Shown here in pieces: positions 8,088 to 15,893 of a DNA stretch of 64,000 bases. A program made the position numbers and the translations under genes. The notes below the pieces were generated by a model. The model saw nothing but the letters and a program-made list of their open reading frames with translations. It was not told the DNA's origin and ran no database searches. This DNA comes from Alphaproteobacteria bacterium (lineage in GTDB: Bacteria > Pseudomonadota > Alphaproteobacteria > G02398745 > G023898745). The stretch lies in the NCBI GenBank assembly GCA_023898745.1, contig CP060237.1:744001-808000 (forward strand), in the 5' to 3' direction. Every line of letters begins with the position of its first letter. Positions within the stretch are counted from its first letter, which is position 1.

Positions 8088-10535
8088 ATGGCATGTAATT
8101 TAATTCCAACCAATACCCCGCTTGAACAGGGTACAAATGTTTCAGATGTTCTTGAAACAAAAAAAATGAATTACAAAATACAAAATAAACTAGTTCCTTG
8201 TCACATTTTAGTTGATTTTTTAAGAGTCGTTTTCTCGAATCTTATTCCAGGCAACAAAATAGAGTTTGCCAAAGAATTTTTTGCACAAGATGAGCTTGAA
8301 TCACCTCTAAGATTTGATCCGGTTTTGTACGCAGAAGCGTTTTATGCAGGAGTGCCGCAGGAGCCGGAGTATGCAAATCTCTCAGAAGCAGATAGGCTTT
8401 TAAAAGTAGCTGAAGCAATATATTTTGTATATGGTGATGTGCCACGCGCTTTAATTGCAGTTGCGCAAGGCTTAGTAGGATTATTTGGAGGACTGCCCTT
8501 ATCAGAAGAAAATAGAATTTCAATTGGTGTTGCTCTTGTGCGGTTAGTGCTATTAAAAAACATTCAAGGATTAGGTCAGCTTGCACTTGCATTAAGAGAG
8601 ATTGGATTCACTTTAGATGATATACCAACTTTTTTAAGGAACAGAGAGCTTTTAGAGCAAATTCTTTCAACAACAGATATTGGTAAGGAGTTGCTGCCTT
8701 TATTAATAGGAGACATTCCACTTCTTGTGACTTTATTAGACAATCCAATTTTATGGCCTGGATTCTCGGGAGAAGATCGTAAAAAGGCTATTTTGCAACT
8801 TTTATGGGAAGATTTAGACCTTAAAAATATGCTTGATGTTTTTAAAGATGCTTTCGAAGCATTAGGGTTTGAAACGTCTGAAACAATTGCAGAGGTTATG
8901 AAGACATTTTTAAGCGCAACTGTTCCTCAAACTATAAATATATTGCAAGGTAATACATTTCCCATAGATGAAATCACATTAACAATGTTTGAGCTCTGCT
9001 CTAATCCATCGGATTCTCTAATCGTTAAAACAAATTTGCTGCTTCAAATTTTTAATGCCATGAACATGCCTGCGCCTACTAATGATCAAATAGCCAATGC
9101 AATTTTGAATATCAATAACACAACTACACTTTTGAATGATTTGAATGTCTTTGAGGTAATTGTAAAAACCTTAAATCAATTTATTGCAGATGGGCCAGAT
9201 AAATTAAATTCCATTGCAATGATTTTACAAACATATGGGCAAAGTGCTTCTGAAATTACAAGCCTGCTCTCGCTGATTGGCGGGACATCTAAAAATATTG
9301 CAGAAATATTATTAGGATTGAATTTTAGTGTGAAAACTATTGTGCAAAGTTTAATGGGTGTAAATGTTTCAAATCAAACAATTGTAAGTATTCTCATTGA
9401 TTTAGGCATTTCAGCACAAAATATCGCAACAGCATTTCAAGGGTTATTATCTTTACAAGAATTATTTAATCTTCTCGTGGCGATTACACCTAAAATTCAA
9501 TCAAATGCCCTTATAGATATTTTAAGAAATATTGGCGCTTCAAATGCGGAAATTATCTCTTTGATGAAAATATCCGGAGCATTTGCAACGTCTGTATCGA
9601 GGGGAGAAATTGGAGGAGCAATCACACCTTTTGATTTAACGTTAACCGTTTCGATCAATCCAACAATAGGAGCTATTTTAGGAAATGATGGCACATGGTC
9701 TGTTAATCTTTCAGGTCTTGGATTAGCGGATGGCGTGTTTGTTATGACACTCTTAACATCTGGTATTATTCTTGATACAGCGAATTTGCTATTGTTTGAC
9801 GGCATATATGTGGTGTTTGACGGAAGTGCAACAATTGAGGAGATTGTGAAAGTTCTTGAAGAATCAGGATTTACACTTGAGCAAAAGGTGCAAATTTTAT
9901 TGAAATTAGGGCATACATTTGAAGAAATCAAAGCTTTACTAAAACTTACAGATTTTGCTGAGATTGGACAGCTTATCGGTTTGATTATAAGTCTAGATTC
10001 TACCTTAGATTTTGAGGCAATTATAGCTGAAATACCTGCAACAGATGGGCCGGAAGCTGTAGGAATAATTATTGGTGAAGCTTTAAAAATTATGCAAGCA
10101 AATGGTGTGATTCAATTATTTAATGCAGAGCAAATAGAAGGATATATTCGTTTAACTAAACTTAATCGAGCAGATATTCCGACTGCATTAAGTGTAGCGT
10201 TAAAAATTCTTTGTATTCCTGATGTAAAAGATATTTGTGTTGCACTTAAAGTGGATCCTTGTTGTAAAGGTGGGTTGTTGATTCAAAAAGATTTAGCAGA
10301 TTTTGTGTTAAATGATAACGCCTCATTTACATATGAAATTGATAAGCGTAAAGCTGCTGGAAGTGTTGCATTGCATGACACAATTATGAGCTATGATCCG
10401 CAAAATCTTATTGATAATAAGTTTTGTGAGGATGAATTTAGTTATACTGTGACCAACCTGAAGGGGCAAACAGGGGAGGCGAGTGTGAAGATTCAAATTA
10501 TTTTTGAGTTTAATAACATTGCATATCATGTTTAA
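8088..10535 (+). CDS. Large helical-repeat protein with Ig/cadherin-like tail, function unknown
   Basis: The 815-residue product has no recognisable enzyme motif. Residues about 155-500 and 575-730 carry a recurring short helical unit of about 16 residues of the form G-x-[ST]-x-x-x-I-x-x-[LI]-[LM], for example LNFSVKTIVQSLMG, VNVSNQTIVSILID and LGISAQNIATAFQG, and later GFTLEQKVQILLKLG. A beta-rich Ig-like insertion appears at about 505-570, and the last 70 residues (SYTVTNLKGQTGEASVKI) look like a cadherin/VCBS-type domain. There is no signal peptide. A good ribosome site, AAGGAGAG, lies just upstream of the ATG and only 11 bases separate it from the preceding gene, so the two proteins are co-expressed and may act together. 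Confidence 0.75.
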   Translation: MACNLIPTNTPLEQGTNVSDVLETKKMNYKIQNKLVPCHILVDFLRVVFSNLIPGNKIEFAKEFFAQDELESPLRFDPVLYAEAFYAGVPQEPEYANLSEADRLLKVAEAIYFVYGDVPRALIAVAQGLVGLFGGLPLSEENRISIGVALVRLVLLKNIQGLGQLALALREIGFTLDDIPTFLRNRELLEQILSTTDIGKELLPLLIGDIPLLVTLLDNPILWPGFSGEDRKKAILQLLWEDLDLKNMLDVFKDAFEALGFETSETIAEVMKTFLSATVPQTINILQGNTFPIDEITLTMFELCSNPSDSLIVKTNLLLQIFNAMNMPAPTNDQIANAILNINNTTTLLNDLNVFEVIVKTLNQFIADGPDKLNSIAMILQTYGQSASEITSLLSLIGGTSKNIAEILLGLNFSVKTIVQSLMGVNVSNQTIVSILIDLGISAQNIATAFQGLLSLQELFNLLVAITPKIQSNALIDILRNIGASNAEIISLMKISGAFATSVSRGEIGGAITPFDLTLTVSINPTIGAILGNDGTWSVNLSGLGLADGVFVMTLLTSGIILDTANLLLFDGIYVVFDGSATIEEIVKVLEESGFTLEQKVQILLKLGHTFEEIKALLKLTDFAEIGQLIGLIISLDSTLDFEAIIAEIPATDGPEAVGIIIGEALKIMQANGVIQLFNAEQIEGYIRLTKLNRADIPTALSVALKILCIPDVKDICVALKVDPCCKGGLLIQKDLADFVLNDNASFTYEIDKRKAAGSVALHDTIMSYDPQNLIDNKFCEDEFSYTVTNLKGQTGEASVKIQIIFEFNNIAYHV

Positions 10536-10547
10536 AAATATAGTTTT

Positions 10548-10640
10548 GTCATCACGAGTCTTGCGTAGCAAGGCGTGGTGATCCAACAAACATGGACGGC
10601 CCCGATTTTCTTTCGAGGATCTCGCCATGACGGCAGATCA
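10548..10640. repeat. Family B palindromic repeat pair (REP-like)
   Basis: The element begins GTCATCACGAGTCTTGCG, continues to GTGGTGATCCA near 10585, and a partly inverted second copy follows (GAGGATCTCGCCATGACGG, about 10614-10632). The halves can form hairpins, so it may also end transcription of the 4654-10535 operon. Related copies lie at 13869, 15796, 21073 and, degenerate, 54063. Confidence 0.8.
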
Positions 10641-10656
10641 CTGCAATCTTTTAATA

Positions 10657-10686
10657 TTGACTTATAGTGCGATACTCCGGTAATAT
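10657..10686 (+). promoter_or_regulatory. Promoter of tRNA-Lys
   Basis: TTGACT (10657-10662) and TAATAT (10681-10686) are separated by 18 bases and sit 11 bases upstream of the mature tRNA 5' end. This spacing is what a tRNA promoter with a short leader would show. Confidence 0.55.
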
Positions 10687-10697
10687 ATCGTGTATGG

Positions 10698-10773
10698 GGG
10701 CCTATAGCTCAGTCGGTAGAGCACTTGACTTTTAATCAAGGGGTCGAAGGTTCGAATCCTTCTGGGCCTACCA
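10698..10773 (+). tRNA. tRNA-Lys (TTT)
   Basis: The cloverleaf can be read directly: acceptor GGGCCTA, TA, D-stem GCTC/GAGC, anticodon stem CTTGA/TCAAG with loop CTTTTAA (anticodon TTT), variable GGGTC, T-stem GAAGG/CCTTC with loop TTCGAAT, acceptor 3' strand TGGGCCT and an encoded ACCA end. With the invariant T8-A9 as anchor, position 1 pairs with 72 as G-U and position 6 with 67 as U-G, so the acceptor stem is slightly irregular. The 3' CCA is encoded. Confidence 0.97.
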
Positions 10774-10782
10774 TTCAATGTT

Positions 10783-10816
10783 GTCATCCTGAGCGTAGCG
10801 AAGGATCTTCTAATAC
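10783..10816. repeat. Family A palindromic repeat, half element
   Basis: GTCATCCTGAGCGTAGCG followed by AAGGATCTTCTAAT lies 9 bases after tRNA-Lys. It agrees at 25 of 27 positions with the first part of the repeat inside rsmA at 17065. The closing inverted arm (TCAGGATGAC type) is missing here. Confidence 0.75.
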
Positions 10817-10879
10817 GAAATCTTGACTTTTTTCCATAAATTTATGATGATGAAGAGATACATTACATAAGCACGCTTT

Positions 10880-11614
10880 GTGATTTCATTTTTTTTAACA
10901 GCCTCTATGGAACGGAGCTGGTATGTAGGCGTCAATGTAGGAAAAGGCTCGCGTTATCTGGATCTTGAATTTACAGAAGATGGGTTTAAGATGTTTGAAG
11001 GGCTTTTCAAAAACAAGCCTGATCCAAAAGTTCCTTATAGAAAATTATGGAATGATTGTATTGTTGTTGGTTTTAGAGATGTATTGTATGGCACGCTTTA
11101 TTTGGGATATCGCTGGAAAAAAGATAATCTCTTTATAGGTGTAGAGGGATCTGCGTCTATTGAGCCATATAATTTGGAGTTTGAGCTTGGGACAAGCGCG
11201 GAGCGTAGGCTAGGCAAGGGTGTCATTAGTTTAAATGCAAACAATATTATCGTTGGCGGCTTAGTGGGTAAGTTTGGATATTATCTTGCTCCGTCTACAG
11301 CTATTATAGCTCTTGCAGGGCTTGAACTGGGCGCACATGGAAATTTTGTGATGCGCTCGCCACTTACTCCAGAGCATGAAGATCGCTTTGATATTCCTGA
11401 TGGCGGGTTGCGTTTGGGCTTGGAAATGAAAACGCATTTGAATAAGCGCTGGAGTATGAATCTCGGATTTCACAAGACCTTTGTTTCAACCAATATTATT
11501 CCTACAAAATATGGCGATAGACTTAAGGAGCTTGGTTTTTCGTATATGTCGTTTGAAAAAACACGTTGTTATATTGGACTGCAATATGATTTTAAAATTA
11601 AGGAGATGGGTTAA
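10880..11614 (+). CDS. Outer-membrane beta-barrel-like protein
   Basis: This 244-residue protein alternates polar and hydrophobic residues in the pattern of an eight-strand or similar outer-membrane barrel (SWYVGVNVGKGSRYLDLEF, LYLGYRWKKDNLFIGVEG, RCYIGLQYDFKIKEM). It ends with an amphipathic strand close to the C-terminus, as in the opacity/OmpA-like barrel group. The only in-frame start is GTG at 10880, because a stop lies at 10868. The N-terminus is short and hydrophobic (ISFFLTAS) without basic residues, so signal-peptide assignment is weak. Its last 17 bases overlap the convergent lipase gene. The role is unknown; surface exposure is inferred. Confidence 0.7.
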   Translation: MISFFLTASMERSWYVGVNVGKGSRYLDLEFTEDGFKMFEGLFKNKPDPKVPYRKLWNDCIVVGFRDVLYGTLYLGYRWKKDNLFIGVEGSASIEPYNLEFELGTSAERRLGKGVISLNANNIIVGGLVGKFGYYLAPSTAIIALAGLELGAHGNFVMRSPLTPEHEDRFDIPDGGLRLGLEMKTHLNKRWSMNLGFHKTFVSTNIIPTKYGDRLKELGFSYMSFEKTRCYIGLQYDFKIKEMG

Positions 11615-13079
11615 TGCTGAATGTGTTTTTTAGCCATTCTCGAATCAAGTCAATTGCCGTTTCTCCTTTTTCATTTTGCGTATACAGTTTATGATGTGGT
11701 GCACCATCTTCTTCTTGAATATCGGATGGCGTTGCTCCAAACGCCTCTAAAGCGCCTTTGGCAAGTTGTCTATATTTGAATGGGACCCAAGAGTCATTTT
11801 CATCATGAATTAAGAGAAAATGCTTGCCTGTTGCATCCCCTTTATCTGTGTCACTTTTACTGTAAGCTCCAGCAATAAAAGTCCCGCCTTGGATTTTTTT
11901 CTCAATTGTTGGGTCCTTAAGTTCTGAAGTGTGTGTGATGGCATCAAGCCCTACAATACCACCTTGAGAAAAACCAACAAACAGTATTTTTTTCAGTGTG
12001 CCTTTTTTGTTGTGCGTGTCATGCAAATCCTTTACTTTTTTTAGTATATAAGGTCTTGCCTGCGTTCTTACTCTTTCTCGAATTTTTTCTAAATGCTGCT
12101 CATCGTCTAGCGTAACCGATTCTAAATCGACCCATTGGCGCCCATGTTCAGCACCAAAATAGAATATTTCTGGCGCTGTTAGCGCAACGCATAAGGTCTT
12201 TTTGTTTTTGTTTAGGCCTAGATCCTTCATGTAATAATTCCAAAACCTCCCATCTCTTCCTAAGCCATGAAGAAACACAATAAGCGTTTCAGGTTTTTCA
12301 GGAACCTCTTCCTGAAGATAAACTATTTCACTGGGCTTCTGTTCTTCCGTTTCTTTAGTTTTTTCATATAGCTCTAATTTTGTTTTGATATTGCCTTCCA
12401 TTTCTTGCAGAAGAGCGTGCTCCACAGGTGTTAATATAATGTTTTTTTCTGTGATGAATTCGCGGAACATCATATATAGATTTATTAAATCTAAGAGATT
12501 GGTTTCTAAGTTGTATATATATAAATGGCGCGCTTCAAGTGTTGAAGGTTGTTTTATATCTTCTTTTAGTTCTGTTAGCTCTGTTAAAAAAACTGATTTG
12601 TTGTCTTTTATAAACGCTAAATCAAATGGTGTGATAGCGTTTGGGTGTTTTTTTAAGTGATCTGATCTCCAATGACTGCGTATGAATTTTACCAATGATT
12701 GACTTGTTTTTTGTTGAGTGTATTTTTCATAGGCTTTTATGTAATCGTTTGCTGTTTTGATTTTTCGTTTTGTGCGCATTCTTTTCACTTGCGAGTTAAG
12801 TGCTTCTGAAAATTTAGAAGTAGTTGGAGCTAATTGGTTTTTCTGCTCTTTTGTCCATTCTTCTGATTGTGTAGATGGATTAAACTCAGCAGCTTCAATA
12901 ATAAGACACCATTCTTCTGCTGTGATTATAGATTTATTTCCTGTTAAAAATGGGTAGTGTCTTTCTATCATTTCTATTATAGTTCTATCATTCCTTCTTA
13001 AGCCTTCAACAATAGATTTACCCCATCTAAGTTGCGCAGCTGGGATACTATCAGAAGCATTTAAAATAAAAAATAACAT
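11598..13079 (-). CDS. Two-part protein: helical N-domain plus carboxylesterase/phospholipase (alpha/beta hydrolase)
   Basis: The start is the ATG at 13079, which has GGAG six bases upstream and directly follows the stop of the upstream barrel gene; an earlier ATG at 13103 would overlap that gene. The 493-residue product begins MLFFILNASDS, a short hydrophobic N-terminus. About 250 residues of mostly helical, charged sequence follow that I do not recognise. The C-terminal 230 residues are an Abhydrolase_2-type esterase: LIVFLHGLGRDGRFW (oxyanion region), nucleophile elbow VGFSQGG, Asp in HDENDSWVP and His in APHHKLY, giving a complete Ser-Asp-His triad. A plain single-domain relative is at 42841. 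It may act on lipids in the envelope or host membranes; that is inference. Confidence 0.8.
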   Translation of the reverse strand: MLFFILNASDSIPAAQLRWGKSIVEGLRRNDRTIIEMIERHYPFLTGNKSIITAEEWCLIIEAAEFNPSTQSEEWTKEQKNQLAPTTSKFSEALNSQVKRMRTKRKIKTANDYIKAYEKYTQQKTSQSLVKFIRSHWRSDHLKKHPNAITPFDLAFIKDNKSVFLTELTELKEDIKQPSTLEARHLYIYNLETNLLDLINLYMMFREFITEKNIILTPVEHALLQEMEGNIKTKLELYEKTKETEEQKPSEIVYLQEEVPEKPETLIVFLHGLGRDGRFWNYYMKDLGLNKNKKTLCVALTAPEIFYFGAEHGRQWVDLESVTLDDEQHLEKIRERVRTQARPYILKKVKDLHDTHNKKGTLKKILFVGFSQGGIVGLDAITHTSELKDPTIEKKIQGGTFIAGAYSKSDTDKGDATGKHFLLIHDENDSWVPFKYRQLAKGALEAFGATPSDIQEEDGAPHHKLYTQNEKGETAIDLIREWLKNTFSINPSP

Positions 13080-13080
13080 A

Positions 13081-13761
13081 TTAATCTCCAATGATGTATT
13101 CAAAACCTAAAAGTACGCGCTGACATGTGTAGTTTGTTTCTATATCAAAGGGTGCTGATGTGGAGTTTATAAATCTTGGTCCGCTGAAGGAGAGGTCTTT
13201 AAAGTGTGTTGGCAATGCAGTTTTTTTTCTGCTAAAAACGTATTGATATTTAAAATATAGTGCTACTTTTTTGTTGTGTTTTAAATTAATTTTAACACCT
13301 CCGATATAATTTAAATGCGGTTCATTTTGAGGCTCTATCGTTTTCAAATTTCCCTTTCTTTTTGTGTTGCTTCCTATATGAAAATCATAGCTTGAAGATT
13401 TAAAAAAATCCCCCTCTAAACCTATCAATAAACCAACTGCCAACCATGGCTCAAAACGATATAAGCAAGATCCTTCAACACCCACAAAGCCGCGATGTAA
13501 AAAATCCTCGTTTTTGCATTTGCTGAAGATATGAACCCCTCCAAACGCCTGTATATCAAAAATAAATTCTTCATTTATATAAGATATTCCAGCGCATCCT
13601 GAACCAATAAGAGAGTTTTTCGAAGATGAGGCTATTTTAACATTTGCCATTGGAGGGTCATCCTCCTCTTTTTTTTGCGATGCACTTCGTGTAATTTTTG
13701 TTAATCCTAAAGCTCCACCTAAATATGGGTTTGTTTTGGTATTTAGAAAGAGGAAAAACAT
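13081..13761 (-). CDS. Outer-membrane beta-barrel-like protein
   Basis: The 226-residue product starts MFFLFLNTKTNPYLGGALG and shows the glycine-rich, alternating strands of small outer-membrane barrels (FIFDIQAFGGVHIF, RGFVGVEGSCLYRFEPW, YFKYQYVFSRKK), ending with the strand RVLLGFEYIIGD. This resembles the opacity/OMP_b-brl group. No standard signal peptide with basic residues is present; only MFFLFL precedes the first strand. A low-complexity acidic loop (SQKKEEDDPP) lies near residue 30. Its stop is one base before the start of the esterase gene, so the two form an operon. Confidence 0.68.
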   Translation of the reverse strand: MFFLFLNTKTNPYLGGALGLTKITRSASQKKEEDDPPMANVKIASSSKNSLIGSGCAGISYINEEFIFDIQAFGGVHIFSKCKNEDFLHRGFVGVEGSCLYRFEPWLAVGLLIGLEGDFFKSSSYDFHIGSNTKRKGNLKTIEPQNEPHLNYIGGVKINLKHNKKVALYFKYQYVFSRKKTALPTHFKDLSFSGPRFINSTSAPFDIETNYTCQRVLLGFEYIIGD

Positions 13762-13868
13762 TGCGAATAACTTTCTGAATTACGATTAAATGTAACCACA
13801 ATAATAAAAATATCTCAAGCTTTTTTTCGATGAAAAACTGGTGTAAACGTCATTCTGAATAATACCAT

Positions 13869-13955
13869 GTCATCACGAAGAGTTTAGCGACGTGGCGATC
13901 CAGGTGTTTGTATTTATAGATCACCACACCTTGCTGCGCAAGGTTCGTGATGACA
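13869..13955. repeat. Family B palindromic repeat, inverted pair
   Basis: A left arm, GTCATCACGAAGAGTTTAGC through GGCGATCCA (13869-13902), is followed by an inverted right arm (13918-13955) ending AAGGTTCGTGATGAC. The two arms face each other and could form one long hairpin between the divergent barrel gene and tRNA-Ala. Confidence 0.8.
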
Positions 13956-13966
13956 CTTACAAAGCA

Positions 13967-13996
13967 TTGCTCTATTAAATAAAAATCGTGTAAGAT
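13967..13996 (+). promoter_or_regulatory. Promoter of tRNA-Ala
   Basis: TTGCTC (13967-13972) and TAAGAT (13991-13996) are spaced by 18 bases and lie 16 bases upstream of the tRNA 5' end. Confidence 0.45.
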
Positions 13997-14012
13997 AAAC
14001 AGAGTAATAAAA

Positions 14013-14088
14013 GGGGCTATAGCTCAGTTGGTAGAGCGTTGCAATGGCATTGCAAAGGTCAGGGGTTCGAATCCCCTTAGCTCCACCA
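14013..14088 (+). tRNA. tRNA-Ala (GGC)
   Basis: The cloverleaf reads acceptor GGGGCTA / TAGCTCC, D-arm GCTC/GAGC, anticodon stem TTGCA/TGCAA with loop ATGGCAT, T-arm AGGGG/CCCCT with loop TTCGAAT, and encoded ACCA. The anticodon GGC occupies 14046-14048. The G3-U70 wobble pair, the identity element of tRNA-Ala, is present (third base G opposite T in the acceptor). Confidence 0.96.
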
Positions 14089-14116
14089 TTTTTCTATTCT
14101 ATTTAAAAAGGACGTT

Positions 14117-15781
14117 ATGTTTAACAAAGGTTTTTTTACATTGCTGGTTTTTTCAACTTTGCTGAATGTTTCAATTGTTATTTCTCCAGTATTTTTTGCT
14201 GCCGATCCGTCTTTATTAACTTATAAAAATGTTTTTACGTTGTTATTTTTCTTCTGCACAACAATGTATATCCAAAGCAGTGTTGTTTCACGGATTGCAG
14301 AAGGTATGGCCAATAAAATAAGAACGATTCTTTTTCATAAAAGGCTTGCGCAAAATGCACTAACTTTTAACAACAAAAGCGCCGCTCACTCCTCAGCAGA
14401 AATTGTCACTTCTGTTCAGTGCTTTAAAGAAGGTTTCGAGCGTGTTATTCCTATGTTTTTAACCTATAGCTCTGGATTAATTGTTACGACGACTTTAATA
14501 GCATATCTAACCCGAGAACCCTTCTTTTTGATGGTGATGGTTTTGCCTGGCTTATTGTTATCCAGTCTCTATAATGCAAAGAGCGCCGCGCATATTTTTA
14601 AAAAAACACAAGCTAGGCTTCACACGCTCAAAGATTATGTATTTGAGACATTATCGCAATTAAAGACAGTTCAAGCCTTAAACCATCAAAAGATAGATGA
14701 GCTAATCATTGATCAATATTTAGAAAAGGTATCGAAAAGAAGTTTAAAAGCTTCTCATACGATAACTTTGCTATTTTTGTTTTACTTTTTAGGCGTGGCG
14801 CTTATTTTAAGTGGTATTATATTCATTAGCTTGGATGTGATACGTTTTTTGGATATCAAAACACTCTGTGTGTGCGGGTATCTTTTTAGTTTAAGCGTGA
14901 TTACAATTCTTGCATTAGGAAAAGTAGCGCCAGATTTTAATCAAATGGTGATTTTATATAACTCCTTTGATTTAGAGGTTAAAGAGGATAAAAAAGAATA
15001 TAAAAGGTTGCTTCAATACCCTGCACAAGGTTTGCTTGCTGTGCATAATGTTTCTTTTGCTTATTCCTCTACTGCACATCAGATGGTATTACATGATATC
15101 AATTTTTCAATTTATCCAGGCGAGTGCATTGCGTTGGTAGGACCATCAGGGGCAGGAAAAACAACACTTTTGAATCTTATTATGAGATTTTATCAGCCAA
15201 ATAATAAAGGCAGCATCTACCTAGATGGTTTAAATATTAATGATCTAGATGAAATGGATCTGCGTGATCAAATTACGTTGGTTGATCAAGAGCCAGAGCT
15301 ATTTTCTGCATCTGTATTTGAAAATATTTTATACGGAAATCCAGCAGCTTCAGATACTGACGTGGAAGATTTGTTGTCTATGGTTATGCCAGAGGAGCAT
15401 TGGCAACTTCCTAAGGGGCTCAGAACAGCAGTGGGTTCAAAAGGTGCAGGTCTTTCTATAGGGCAAAAACAGGCTATCGCATTATGCAGAGGGCTTTTGA
15501 AGGATTCTCCTGTATTGCTTTTAGATGAAGCAACAAGCGGCATTGATTCTTACTCTGAAGATTTGATTAATAATAATCTTAGGTTTTTATTAAAAAATAA
15601 AACAACTATTATGGTGACGCATAAGTTGGCACATATTGAAATGGCAGATCGTGTTTTGATGATGCATGGTGGTCGCATTGTTGGATTTGATACGCATGAG
15701 AAATTGTATAATGAAAATAATTTATACAGAAAACTTATTTTACTAGAATATAATAAGGAGACAGTAAAGCGCTATGCATAG
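14117..15781 (+). CDS. ABC exporter: fused permease and ATPase (MsbA/HlyB-type half transporter)
   Basis: This 554-residue half transporter has an N-terminal membrane domain of about 300 residues with five to six hydrophobic segments and a C-terminal nucleotide-binding domain. Walker A is GPSGAGKTT, the Q-loop is VDQEPELFS, the signature is LSIGQKQ (Ile for the usual Gly of LSGGQ), Walker B is VLLLDEATSGID and the H-loop is MVTHKLAH. It would work as a homodimer exporting a lipid or peptide. The signature substitution is conservative in some exporters and need not inactivate it. A family B repeat follows the gene. Confidence 0.88.
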   Translation: MFNKGFFTLLVFSTLLNVSIVISPVFFAADPSLLTYKNVFTLLFFFCTTMYIQSSVVSRIAEGMANKIRTILFHKRLAQNALTFNNKSAAHSSAEIVTSVQCFKEGFERVIPMFLTYSSGLIVTTTLIAYLTREPFFLMVMVLPGLLLSSLYNAKSAAHIFKKTQARLHTLKDYVFETLSQLKTVQALNHQKIDELIIDQYLEKVSKRSLKASHTITLLFLFYFLGVALILSGIIFISLDVIRFLDIKTLCVCGYLFSLSVITILALGKVAPDFNQMVILYNSFDLEVKEDKKEYKRLLQYPAQGLLAVHNVSFAYSSTAHQMVLHDINFSIYPGECIALVGPSGAGKTTLLNLIMRFYQPNNKGSIYLDGLNINDLDEMDLRDQITLVDQEPELFSASVFENILYGNPAASDTDVEDLLSMVMPEEHWQLPKGLRTAVGSKGAGLSIGQKQAIALCRGLLKDSPVLLLDEATSGIDSYSEDLINNNLRFLLKNKTTIMVTHKLAHIEMADRVLMMHGGRIVGFDTHEKLYNENNLYRKLILLEYNKETVKRYA

Positions 15782-15795
15782 ATTTACGCAATCTC

Positions 15796-15830
15796 GTCAT
15801 CACGAGGAGTGGAGCGACGCGGTGATCCAT
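15796..15830. repeat. Family B palindromic repeat
   Basis: GTCATCACGAGGAGTGGAGC followed by GACGCGGTGATCCAT forms imperfect inverted ends (ATCACG / CGGTGAT). It lies between the ABC exporter and the surA-like gene, where it could serve as a transcript end. Confidence 0.75.
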
Positions 15831-15893
15831 TTAGATGACCGCAATCTTTTTTCTCCCATTTTTTATCCTATAATACGGTGAAGGAGTAAAAAT

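Noticed and set aside
8242..8592. A 116-codon open frame on the minus strand
   Set aside because: It is opposite the same large gene and is a Leu/Gln-rich antisense frame with no homology-like features.
9497..9931. A 144-codon open frame on the minus strand
   Set aside because: It lies entirely opposite the helical-repeat gene, has no ribosome site, and its sequence is low-complexity Ser/Pro/Ile-rich as expected for a shadow of a coding strand.
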